Assembly (NCBI GenBank): GCA_021018995.1
Contig: CM037597.1
Coordinates: 34,722,936 to 34,786,935, forward strand
Direction: 5' to 3'
DNA: 64,000 bases
From: Chloranthus sessilifolius
Lineage: Eukaryota > Streptophyta > Magnoliopsida > Chloranthales > Chloranthaceae
Shown: in pieces, positions 1 to 10,088 of the stretch
Layout of the letters: each line of letters opens with the position of its first letter
How positions within the stretch are numbered: position 1 is the stretch's first letter
The notes under the pieces: model-generated
The model's input: only the letters and a program-made list of their open reading frames with translations
The model's database searches: none
What the model was told of the DNA's origin: nothing
Made by a program: the position numbers and the translations under genes

Positions 1-606
1 ACTTGGTTGTCTTCGAAGAAGGCAACCTCTAAGCTTCTGGTACGGAGTAAGAACGCCGCACCGCCACCACCTACCCCATCACCGGTGAGGATTCCATCAC
101 CGTCAGCATCGGAGACCACCTCCGGTTCGACGAGCGCGTCTTCGCGCGAGTCTTCACGCGAGTCTACCCCCATGCTGCCACCACCCACTAACGTACTTCA
201 ACCCAATGAGTGGTGGGAGGCTAAGACTTTCGAGATCGAGTACATCATCGATCAAACCCTCTTCACAAATCCCGATGTACCGGGCAAGACCCAATGGGCT
301 CGTCATTACCTCCAAAATGCCGGTCTTGGCAACCTTTTGAAACCAAACCGTGGGTCCTACTACCCGAGGTTGGTTCGACTGTTTTAACAAGGTCTCATGG
401 ATGAACCTACCGACGACGTTGTCAAGACCACCATTGAGGGTCGCGACTACACATTCACCCGTCGCCACATACACGAGGTCTTTGAGTGCTACCTCGATTT
501 CGTACCCGAGACCACCCTTCTTCCACCCTTCGAGGAAGAGGTGAAATTTAAAGAGATCGTAACCCGCATGACCAACGGGAAGACAGGGTCGGGCCGCCTT
601 CCATAG
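1..606 (+). pseudogene. Element-encoded ORF resembling the 'putative plant transposon protein' domain, one in-frame stop
   Basis: The frame is open from the left edge of the window, so the gene starts outside it. Residues 1-60 are a Ser/Pro/Thr-rich low-complexity leader. A folded-looking segment follows (NEWWEAKTFEIEYIIDQ...) leading to a YYPRLVRLF motif and an IEGRDYTFTRRHIHEVF motif. This order (Y-x-x-L-V-R-x-F, then a G-R-x-Y-x-F beta segment) resembles the plant transposon-associated domain found next to many retroelements; this is family recognition by eye, not a search. One TAA at 385-387 interrupts an otherwise continuous frame that ends at 606. It lies on the same strand as, and just upstream of, the polypurine tract and 3' LTR at 1047-3639, so it is the last gene of that retroelement. 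Loss of function is likely but not certain. Confidence 0.5.
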
Positions 607-1046
607 GGGTACAGTCTTCCTTGCGACCACATCGGCGGCCGATGCATCTGGCTCGGTGCCCGAGCAGCCAGCTGACACGGTTCACCCATAGGCTACGGAG
701 ATGACCCAGCCGCCGCTAGTCTAGCCAGAGCAGCCAGTTCCACCAACGCAGCCTGCCCCTACATCAGATCATCCAGGGGAGGGGACAGTGTGAGCCTGAC
801 ACGAGGATGTTTTTTGTATGACTGATTTTGCGAGATTTGATGTAATTAAAATAATGTAATTCGACAAGTTGTAAATTTTGGAAATTAATGAAATACAAAA
901 AATTTTATGTATGTACTTGAATTAATTGTGTTTACTTGCTCAGTATAATGCATCCGTCAACTTCTGTGTGTGTGGGTACACAACACCCCAGTGTGTGGGG
1001 TACCCAAGCGAACACCCTTGGGTTATTTTTGAGGATAAAAATTCCC
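607..1046 (+). other. 3' untranslated internal region of the left-edge retroelement
   Basis: After the stop at 606 the DNA still encodes a Pro/Gln-rich tail in broken frames up to about 790 (repeated P-E-Q-P and P-T-Q-P motifs). It then becomes A/T-rich and non-coding. I see no further gene. Confidence 0.5.
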
Positions 1047-1059
1047 AAGGTGGGGAGAA
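1047..1059 (+). promoter_or_regulatory. Polypurine tract (plus-strand primer)
   Basis: AAGGTGGGGAGAA directly precedes the TG that opens the LTR at 1060. A purine-only run touching an LTR start marks the 3' LTR, so the body of this element lies to the left. Confidence 0.75.
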
Positions 1060-3639
1060 TGTAATATCCTAAAAAATTGACCATTTGACATTGACCTCGA
1101 GATCTGTGCCCGATTGATCGTAGGTTGACCAAGTGATGGTCAGACTTTGAATTCAAGGAGTGATGAACTGATGTGATGCAAATGGGACTCAAGTGTAGTG
1201 AGTGTTATTGGTTTAGAGTCACATACACCTATCTCAGGTATATGTGTTTAACACACAAGCAGGAGAGAGAATAAAAAGGGTTTTAATAACCCTAGTTCCC
1301 TTTTTGTTGGTTGTTGAAGAGAGAGTTAAGAAGAGAGAGAGAGAGAGAGTAAGGAGGAGTTATGGAAGTGGAGTTAATGCAAAGCAAGAGGAGATTGGAG
1401 CATTGATTCCAGATTCAAAGAGAGTTGAGATCGTTGAAGCAAATGAAGGAACCCTAGCCATCAAACCCAACAAATCAATCCCTTGAAGGGATTCTTGAGG
1501 TGAGTTTTAAATCAAAATTCATGCATATATGTGTAGTGATTAAATTCAGTCAAATATGCTTAAAAGGATAGATTAAAGGCTTAGAAAATAAAGAGAAAAA
1601 GATTTGGAAGAACAGCCAGAAAGGGGGCTAAATCGGACCAAATCGATTAATCGAAATTTGGGTTCGATTAATCGATTTTGGTCTGGAAGTTGAAAAGTCA
1701 AGTGAGCTCGATTTCAATTAATCGAATTGGATTTCGATTAATCGATTTGGATTTCGCTTAGTCGATTTGGAAATAGACTAATCGACTGGGTACCTCCAGT
1801 GGCTGGAGAAATGAGACCTGGGGAAATCGACTAATCGAGTTGGGAAATCGATTAATCGATTTTGGAATTCAATTAATTGATTTAGGATCTACTAATCGAT
1901 TTAAGAATTTCGACCACTCGATTTAAGAATCGACTACTTTATGTTGGAGACTTTGATTAATCGATTTGGGATTGATTAATCGAATTTAAATCTTGATTAA
2001 TCGATTTGAGTTTTGATTAATCGATTTTGGGAATCGGTTAATCGAATTGTGTTTCGATTAATCGAATTGTATTTCGATTAATCGATTTGGGAATCGATTA
2101 ATCGACTTTGGCAGTTTTGCTTAACTTTATGACTTTTCTTTGAGATTCATTGAGGGTCCAAGACCTTCTTCATTTCCTTTAGTGATGTATTGCATGTGTT
2201 ATGATGTACCGTAGGTGGTACGTGTGAAAGCGAGCACAAGGAGCCACGTGGGACCTTGATGCTTGGACCTTCAGAGAATTGAGGTAGGGAACACCTTGAA
2301 CATGTACTTTATTTTCAAGAGCATGTATGTAGTGATATAATTATCAAATTGAAGTTATTTTAAATTGTGAAAAGCTTTGTGAAAATGGGTGCGTGTGTGA
2401 CACCAAGAATGTGATAAAGGCATCTGTGTGATGTAAGTAATTAAGAACAAGTAATCTAATGAGATTGAGACATCCCCAGGGGATGAGAAAGAAATAAAGG
2501 CATCAGGTGTGATGCGGGTATGTATACATCCCAGGGATATATACATAGGATTGAATAATTACTGTTAAGGCCTAACTGATATAAGATAGCACACTTACAC
2601 GGTGAACAACTATATGTAAAGCACATATTTTTTTTGTTATTTGAGGTTTGATAGGATACCCCACCGACGTGACGGGATACCCACGACTGTCGCGGCAGGA
2701 TATCCATGACCGGTACGGCGGCGAATCCGTACTCCAGTACGAAGGTTTATCCGTAACCGTAAGTACATCCCAGGGATGTTGTGTGATATTTAACCCTGCC
2801 GCCTAGTGAGAAAGGGGCTTGGGTCATATTCCCAGGGAATATATTTTTTACAACTGTCTAATTAGATGACGATGAAGGGTATCTCATCAGGGCTCGATGC
2901 TATATTGCTCGGGGATTACTTAAGTTGAAGATTTAAGTTTTTGCTTTAGGCCTGTTCAGTGTCATTCATGATAAATCAACAGTAAAGTAAGACATGCTAA
3001 TTACCAGTAAAATTGAATGCAATTACCATCTTTTAAACTGTTTTCTAGCTAAGGCATAGACACATTACGCTTAGAATATCATGGAATATATGTGAGTCTT
3101 AATTTATATGTTCATTGTGTTTGTTCCCTATTGAGCTAGGATGTAGCTCACCCCTTAGACTATACGTCGCAGGATCATTGATAGCAGCAGTTGATGCTTC
3201 GGGGGATGTGGATCCGGGTGATTCGGATTACGTACCTGGAGACGAGTTGGAGCCTCCACCGAGGACTTCTTCTAGGAGACTCTGTTGTGTACTTTGACAG
3301 AGAGTTGTTTGAGAGCAGAATTGTATGGCTTGGTATGTGAAGCCTTTATTTTGATAAACATGTAATTAAATTGAATTATTCTTTTGGCGAACTGTCTGGG
3401 GTGATCCGTTTGTCACCGATGGTTCAGGTCGGTTCTCTGTTCATGCAGTGGCATGAAAGTAGAACTGCCTTTTGCGTATGTGAGTTGGACATATTAACTA
3501 TTTTATGCTTTATGAGATTATTTGCATAATTATTTAATTGTGCTTGTTATACCAATGTTTCGTGCATAGCTTTGGGGAACGGTCTGGAGGATCGTGCTGA
3601 TGGTACGGGTTTCGGGGTGCCGAAATCTGGGCTGTCACA
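1060..3639 (+). mobile_element. 3' LTR of a Ty3/gypsy-type retroelement (2.58 kb)
   Basis: It begins TGTAATATCC directly after a polypurine tract and ends GGCTGTCACA. The sequence after it (cctaggattttt...) matches element A's 5' LTR at 27181 onward, which places the right boundary at 3639. The expected 5-bp target duplication is CCTAG (3640-3644); its partner is outside the window. An AATAAAAAGGG stretch near 1270 could be the promoter TATA. The LTR contains an A/T palindrome array at 1636-2112. The terminal sequences look like those of chromovirus-type LTRs, but no pol is visible, so the lineage is not fixed. Confidence 0.8.
1636..2112. repeat. Array of ATCGATTAATCGA palindromes within the LTR
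   Basis: About two dozen copies or half copies of GATTAATCGA(T/A) occur in roughly 480 bp at irregular 15-40 bp spacing. Each unit is self-complementary (ATTAATCGATTAAT type). Spacer words such as 'tttgggaa' and 'ttggatttc' recur. No coding potential is visible. Confidence 0.85.
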
Positions 3640-5188
3640 CCTAGGATTTTTGAAGCTTTGAAATGTGTAGAAGGATCCTCCAATGGTGGATGATGGGGTG
3701 AGGCCTTAAGCCACTTAAGGGGTTACAAATAGATAGGTGTTGCGAGTCCCAGTGTGCTTACTTTATTTGTTGGTGGTAAAAGCAATTTAAAATCAAAGTA
3801 AAACAGGGGATGGAATCAGCACAACTGAGAAATCCTAGACCTGCAAGATGCAGGATCCATTTGTAGCAAGTTTTGATAAGTATGAGTTTGTCCCACAGGG
3901 AAAAGTGATCTACGGCTCCAAGGGAGCCATCTCTAGTAGTCCCTCCAGATCTGACTACAGATCTGGCAGTCCTAAAAGGAAGGGAGTTTAGGATCACTTA
4001 TTCTAAATATCCTAAGGTAGCCTAATAAATTAACTACAGAAAGGGTTGAGAGGATGGATGGAGTGTGGGAAAATAAATATAAAAGGGTGAGAAGTATGCT
4101 ATTGGGTCTAGATCAGAGGAGTTTTATAACTCAGATTCAGATCTGATGTTATAGAAATCCTGTCCAATGGCTACATTATCACCACTGAGGAGAAAGAATC
4201 CAACCCATCTCTGTGCCATGATCCAATCCCTTAAGGCTATAACCTGTCCACTCAAATGGTCATAGACTATCCCATAGGGGAACCACAGTCCAGAGATGGG
4301 TCAAAACAAGTTAATCATTGTAGGCACTACTTCATCCAGGCTACAAGTTCAAGAATCCATAGGGAACCTCAACCTCTAAAGCTCTATGTGTAGGGCTAGG
4401 GCTGTATAGGACCATGTTAGCCCAGACACATAGAACCAGCAAGGGATTGAGTACAACCTTCGATCTAGCTGTCCATTGCTTAAGTGGGACTACAATGGTC
4501 CAGTCACAAGCCTACAATCTCCATAACCAGATCAGATCTAACATCTGATGGCGGGTCTATACAAATATAGGGGAGTCTGCCTCTGTACAATCTCCCACAG
4601 GGCTACAAGCACATGTGCAGAGAAGAAGAATCCATCTTGGATCCTACGGATTGGCTTCACCCTAAGGCTATAGCCTGTCCACTTGAATGGTCACAGATTA
4701 TCCCAGAGGCTATCCACCTCATAGAGTCCAAAATAGAACAATAATATTGCTGCCACCACCATGGTCACAAGGCTACCAGCTCAGGCTCCCATGGGGATTT
4801 CAAATCTAGTGGGTCCTTTGGTGGGGCTAAGGCTGTATCGGACCATGATAGCCAAGACACACAGGTCACTTGGATCTGAATGGATCCTTAGAATCAGTCC
4901 TCCATTGCTTTGAATCACAGCCAAAGCAATGGTGGATCACAAGGCAGCCGCCTTGCACAGAGCAACTCTCATTCGCACACATCCCATAAAAGTACATATC
5001 CTATTACAAAACATCCATTAAACTAGTTCAAAGATACATACAAAGGCATAGCCAGCAAGTGCTGGACTATGGAGAGAAAGAAAAAGAAAAAGGAAAACTA
5101 CTTACAACTACAGAAGAACAGAAAAGAAAATGATCTCAGATCCCGTATCAGTGATAAAGTCTGAGCTCCTAAACCTAAACCAAGTTTT

Positions 5189-5200
5189 GGTTTATATAGC
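5189..5200 (-). promoter_or_regulatory. TATA box of the solo LTR
   Basis: On the minus strand the sequence reads GCTATATAAACC, a canonical plant TATA box in a sensible LTR position. Confidence 0.55.
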
Positions 5201-5454
5201 AGTGGTGTGGCGGCACATTAGGGTTAGGAAACCCTAATTTTAATGATGTCACATGGCCAAATACTGTTCCTTGGATGCCTCGAGGTGCGTGCACAAAGAT
5301 TTGAGTGTGGGAGTGCGTGCCCTAATCCTTGGAAATTCCTAAAAAGTCCTCTGCTGAAGCGATGGAAGGTTAAAGTTCAGAGCTTCGCTAGGTAGCCATC
5401 GTTTCCTAGACTTGTCGCGTGGTAGCTCTGTTCTTCACTTGGTTGAGTTTAACT

Positions 5455-5720
5455 CTGAAGCTTCAGCTGTCGCGAGGTTGGTGTGCTCTCGCTGGATTGA
5501 GCTTCGCGAGGTTGGGTTGGAATAGCGTAGGAACTGCGCGAGCATCACTCCAATGGATCTTCGCGAGGATCCTCGCGAGGCTTTAATAGTTTTTGAGCTG
5601 CGCGAGAGTCCATTTCTTGATAGATCTTCGCGAGGATCCTCGCGATAGCTTTGAGGCTTTTCTAAACTGCGCGACAACTCCTATGATGCTTTGTATCTCG
5701 CGACAACTGGGCGGCAGCTG
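5455..5720. repeat. TCGCGAG palindrome cluster in the solo LTR
   Basis: TCGCGAGGATCCTCGCGA, a perfect 18-bp palindrome, is present near 5564. A second copy near 5628 keeps the palindrome and differs only after it. At least eight further half sites (tcgcgagg, gcgcgag, gcgcgac, tcgcgac) fall in the same 270 bp, separated by short direct repeats such as 'agcttcgcgaggttgg'. Confidence 0.8.
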
Positions 5721-6175
5721 AGCGACAACTTTCCTGAAGCTCTCTGTCCTCAGCTATTCTGAGCGAACTGTGCGAGGGTGAGAGGGGTCTTCTTAAACTG
5801 TGTGAGACTCTGTGAAGCCTAAATTCCTGAATCCTTTGGAGCTTTGTCAGCTGCACAAGGCTTACCTCAGGTCTGGATTCATGGCTCATTCTTCTGAGAG
5901 ACTTCTGGTGCCAATCATGGGTTCCTTAGCAGGATTTATGGCCTTATTGCACTACTGTTTATTACCTACAAAAATAGCTTAACAAACATTTATTAAAGGG
6001 CTAAGGGTCTAATCACAGGTTAAGTTAAGGGGTGAAAAGTGGTACTTTTCAGGTCTTAACAATAGGGAATGGGTACAACAGAACTAGCAAAACACACCCC
6101 AAAGGTCAAGGGGGTCAACAAGTCAAACCCCAATCACAATTTTTGGGATAAAATCTAGAGGTTACTATTCATATG

Positions 6176-6382
6176 CCTGGCGCAACTAATAGTTGCGACA
6201 GGCAAATGTACAGTAAAATAGTGTTTAAACAGTGCCTGGAAGTTAGCTTGCGAGGGTGGGTCCATAATTAATACTGGCGCAACTATTAGTTGCACCCGGC
6301 TTAAATCTTGGGAGAATTAGCCTGGCACAACTAATAGTTGCTCCAGGCAAAGTTATAACTGGCGTAACTATTAGTTGTGCCA
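6176..6382. repeat. Four palindromes of the GCAACTATTAGTTGC family in element A's 3' LTR
   Basis: Copies lie at about 6176-6202, 6283-6310, 6321-6350 and 6358-6382. Each is an imperfect palindrome of 24-28 bp around CAACTA(A/T)TAGTTG, with CTGG...CCAG arms. The spacers between them are unrelated to each other. Confidence 0.9.
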
Positions 6383-6807
6383 TATTCCAAGGGGGGCCCA
6401 CTTGAAATTACCTTCCTGCCCTTCAGGTTAGGACCGCCATATCTTTCAATGTACAACTTTGATTGGGGCGATTCTTTGACCGTTGGAAAGCTGACGACTT
6501 CTACTTTTCAATAGTATGAGATTTGATCATAGTAGATGGCCGTAGCTAGTTTCGGTGCACCCCTCCTTAATCATTTGCTTGATAAGGTTAGGTTTAGGTT
6601 CAGAACGGGTTCTAAGGGTCGGGATTGATTTCTAAAGGTTCGAGTCAGGTTCCTAAGGAATCTAGGGTGATTCCTAAGGGTTTGGAAAGGTTCCTAAAGG
6701 TTTTACAGGGGGTCCTAAAGGTTCCAAACATGTCATCAAGAGCTTAAAATTGCAACTCTCTCGAAAGGTGTTTCGATCGGGCCTTGGGCCAAATTTGGGT
6801 GTCTACA

Positions 6808-6822
6808 GATGCCCATCTTTGG
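6808..6822 (-). promoter_or_regulatory. Element A polypurine-tract region
   Basis: On the minus strand CCAAAGATGGGCATC runs directly into TGTAGACACCC of the 3' LTR. It is a mostly purine primer region at the expected position. Confidence 0.6.
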
Positions 6823-8423
6823 TATCCGATCACTAATGATCAAATGCCAAAGAAAAAGAGACATCCGAAGAGGCCCAAGGCATTACTGATGGGTCTGCTG
6901 CATTCAAAATGAACTTCAAACATCAAATGAGTAACACGGTGAAAAAAGGAAAGCCCTAGATGCCAGGCTAAACATTCGTTTCTCGAGGTAATCGGTTCCC
7001 AAGTGCTTAGCGACATTACTGGGGATAATCGAGGCAGAATGAGTTGTGAACTCCCTATAGTCGGGAAGTACATTTGCTTCTCTGGATGATTTTGAAGGTA
7101 TTTGATGTTTACAATTCATTCTGAATGCAACAGCTTCGTGAGTAAGAGGGGTGATCAACCCACATTCAAAGATAGGTGAGAAGTAAACATACGCAAGGCT
7201 CTACAGTTTGCGTCTAATCCTACGAGGTATTTGAGGGCCCCATCGGACTATTCATGGGTGCCCCTGCTGAAAGTAGGGTTCGAGGTCTTTGGGCGAACTC
7301 ATCGATCCCAAAGTTTATTTAGCATGATTGCCTGAGCGAAGTGAATAGATGTCACAACGCTTTTTGCGAGTACATGATGTTTTTGAAAATGTGCCCTGGA
7401 TCAACATGACCTAGAGCATCCAGCTTCAACTACCTTGAACAGATCCAACCAAACATTATGGTGTCTCCATGAAGGGACATCCAATCCTGGTCTCTATTGA
7501 CAATGATTATAAACATCAATTAACTATGCATAATCATGCATCCATCAAGGGCAATAAGCAACAACAGAGGCGATGGAAGCCCCAACCCGGACCTGCCCGA
7601 GTATAATTTACGGGGACAAATGGCCATCATACGGATACCCAGACGCATGGCATACACTTTATGGACAAATGCCCATATAGGTTTTAAGCCTACAGAAAAT
7701 AAAAAGGGAAATGATCCCTTCTGAATGCATGGTTGCACATGATTTGATTGACACGTAATCTCATTCTCAATAGGTTGGTCTCAACCAACGATTGACCTTT
7801 TCCAACGGAGAATCTAAAGCTTAAGACACTTAAGTTCACATGAATCTAAAACAGAACGCTCGTTGCAAAGATTTAGCTGTGGAGTCGACTCGATCGAAAA
7901 CATTGACTGTTTGACCGGGATTGACACTGTTGCTCCTTCCTTAAAGTAGGATCCAAAAATCTGAGGTGAACCTCCGACTCAGGACTTTAGTATGGCACAA
8001 CTGTATTATGGATAAAATATTAATATTTTACCGCCTTATGCTTGTGTGTCTCTGCGGGGAATACAAATTTGTTTTTTATTTTTCTATCATTTTATGTGAT
8101 TTTTTTTTTAATTTTGCAACTATTATTTTATGTGATTTTTTTGAAGTTTTGAAGCTATTATTTTATGTGGATTTTTCTTGTGAATACTTCCGGCTTCTCT
8201 GTGGGGATGTTTTTTGGATTTTTCTTTATATTTTCCTATGTAGGACCGGGGTGCTCATTGACCTCAATCCGCTTTTATTTTAGCACGCCTCTCTTGACAA
8301 GTTGAAGGATGATCAAAATGCCGCCTTGAGAGCGCATGCATCTGCCGGGAGTGACAGAACAAACAAAAAGAGTGGAGGGACCGGTCTTCCCATTTAGCCC
8401 GTACCAAACCCAAGACCCGGCCT
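6823..8423. other. Non-coding 3' region of element A
   Basis: This lies between the 3' LTR and the aORF1 promoter. It has only short chance ORFs with no recognisable domain. A T-rich tract fills about 8040-8280. Confidence 0.5.
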
Positions 8424-8571
8424 AAGTGCCTGGCGCAACTATTAGTTGCGTCAGGCCACTAGGGGCCTCAAAATAGCCTCGCACAACTAATAGTTGCGCC
8501 AAGCAAGAGGTGGGCACAATTTTGCCTGGCGCAACTATTAGTTGCCCCAGGTTTGGCTGGGGGAATTTAAA
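8424..8571 (+). promoter_or_regulatory. Putative promoter of element A aORF1: three palindromes plus TTTAAA
   Basis: Three palindromes of the element-A family lie at about 8430-8458, 8474-8504 and 8524-8551. GAATTTAAACAG (TTTAAA at 8566-8571) begins 14 bp after the last one. Element B has the same layout before its aORF1, with a different palindrome and TTTTAAAA 15 bp away. Promoter function is inferred from this parallel. Confidence 0.55.
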
Positions 8572-10088
8572 CAGCCCGAGTTCGGGCTGGGGGTTTTATT
8601 TCAAAATTTTCTCCCCCTCCTTCCTCTTTGAAATTGAAAACCGCCCCCCCCCCCCCCCCCCCCCTCCTAGGGTTCCTTTACATTGCCTCTATGCATGTCC
8701 CATTGCCGTTTCTTTGCTTGTGTGGATCGTTCGTCAGCTCACGCTAGATTAAAGACCCTTTTTCTCTCTAAACGTAATCATTAAAACTCATTTTCTTTTA
8801 TTTTTCTTGCTTTTTCTTGTAGATATGATCATGATCTTGTATTCTTTGATGAGTAATTGTTTATTTTTATGGTGTGTATGTTTATTGATGAAGTGTGGAT
8901 GATTCTTTATGAACAATGCCCTATTTTGTTATTTCATGGATTTATTGGTACCTAATATATATATTTTTTATTGTTTTTATTTGTGTATATTGAATGATTC
9001 TTTTTTTGTTGCTTTTTGTTTGTGTTTTTTTTGTTTTTATTTTGCATATAAAGCAATGGATTTTGGGTTATTTTTTTGTGAACACTAATTTAGGGAAAAA
9101 AAGATTTTTTATTAAAAAAAGAAATGATTTTTGCTTTCTATATTTTTTTTGAAAGTTAAGGAGAATGATGAAGATTTTTTTTTGTCTATATAAATTTTTT
9201 GAAAACCGATTAAGGAAAAGGCTTTTTTTTGTTTTGTTTTTGTTTTGTTTTCTTTGTTCTAAGGAATTGGTTTTTTAATTTTTATTTTTAGTTATTTAAA
9301 AAGGGGCCTGGCTTCTTCTGGCTTCTTTTTGCACATAAGAGGAAGAGATTGTTTTTTTTTGGGTTTGTTTTAAGGAATAGAAAGAAATATATTTTTTTGT
9401 TTCTTCTCTTTTTTTTTTTTTTTAAACATAAGGACTTTTTCTCTGTTTTTTTGTTGTTTTATAAAAGAAACACCTAAAACAAGACTTCTCTCTCTCTCTC
9501 TCTTTTTTGTTTTGTTTTTATTAAATTAAAGCAAAGGATTTTTTTTTGTTTTTGTTTTTATTAAGATAAAGCAAAGGATTTTTTTTACGATATTTTTGTA
9601 AGTAAAGTAAAGGATTTTTTTTTTTTTTGTTTTTTTATTAAAATAAAGCAAGGGATTTTTTTATGATTTTTTTGTAAGTAAAGTAAAGGATTTTTTTGTT
9701 TTTGTTTTTTTATTAAAATAAAGCAAGGGATTTTTTAATGATTTTTTTGTAAGTAAAGTAAAGGATTTTTTTATTTTTCTAAGTGTAAAAGAAAGGTTTT
9801 TTTTCTTTTTTAGAAACATAAAAGAATGATTTTATTTGATTCTAACTTGCTTTATTTTCAAAGACGGGGAAACTTTATTCATTATCATTTTCTGAAGAAA
9901 AGATTTTTTTGCATTTTCAACCTAAAAGGGATTTCTTTTTTTTGTTTAGGCATGTGTATTTCTTATTTCTGAAAATATGTAAAAAGAAAGGGGAAGGGTG
10001 AGCATACTTACCTCCCTTTTGCAGCATAAAATATCATGGCTCTTTATCATTGATCTGCTCTGACATGATTGCTTTTTGTTGCCCTAGA
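8572..10088 (+). other. T-rich leader/5' intron region of aORF1
   Basis: It begins with a GC-rich inverted repeat (cagcccgagttcgggctg) and a run of about 20 C at 8643. From 8750 it is strongly T-rich on the plus strand. Between about 9525 and 9780 a degenerate tandem repeat (AAGTAAAGGATTTTTTT and AAAGCAAGGGATTTTTT) alternates. A T-rich 5' intron spliced to the exon carrying the ATG at 10089 is plausible; TTTTTCTTGTAG at about 8810-8821 is a possible acceptor. Confidence 0.4.

Larger units (their letters stand above)
3738..6061 (-). mobile_element. Solo LTR with 5-bp target duplication, nested in element A's 3' LTR
   Basis: The insert begins TGTTGCGAGTCCC and ends GTCTTAACA. It is flanked on both sides by ATAGG (3733-3737 and 6062-6066). 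Removing it and one ATAGG restores collinearity with the uninterrupted 5' LTR at 27264-27290. TG...CA ends, a 5-bp duplication and no coding sequence indicate a solo LTR left by recombination between two LTRs. Minus-strand transcription is suggested by a TATA box at 5189-5200. The span 4190-4960 contains two diverged copies of a roughly 430-bp unit (compare 'aaggctataacctgtccac' with 'aaggctatagcctgtccac'). The superfamily is not determined. Confidence 0.88.
3640..6807 (-). mobile_element. Element A 3' LTR, split by a solo LTR and truncated on the left
   Basis: The pieces 3640-3732 and 6067-6807 align with the 5' LTR (27181-27275 and 27275-27610), for example at cacttaaggggttacaaat and at gccttgggccaaatttggg. 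In minus orientation the LTR opens TGTAGACACCC at 6807. It keeps all four palindromes (6176-6382), whereas the 5' copy has lost most of them. The part matching 26392-27180, including the TATA box, is beyond the inserted element and not in the window. Confidence 0.85.

Noticed and set aside
154..678. Long minus-strand ORF opposite the left-edge gene
   Set aside because: It is the shadow of the Ser/Pro/Thr-rich plus-strand frame; no domain is visible.
6176..6382. Palindrome cluster as CRISPR repeats
   Set aside because: Spacing is irregular, copies are few and degenerate, and the context is a plant LTR.
7966..8283. 105-residue plus-strand ORF
   Set aside because: Phe/Leu/Tyr/Cys-rich because of a T-rich tract. 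No counterpart elsewhere; chance.
8643..8664. Run of about 20 C as a meaningful site
   Set aside because: A homopolymer that may be a replication or assembly artefact; no function can be supported.
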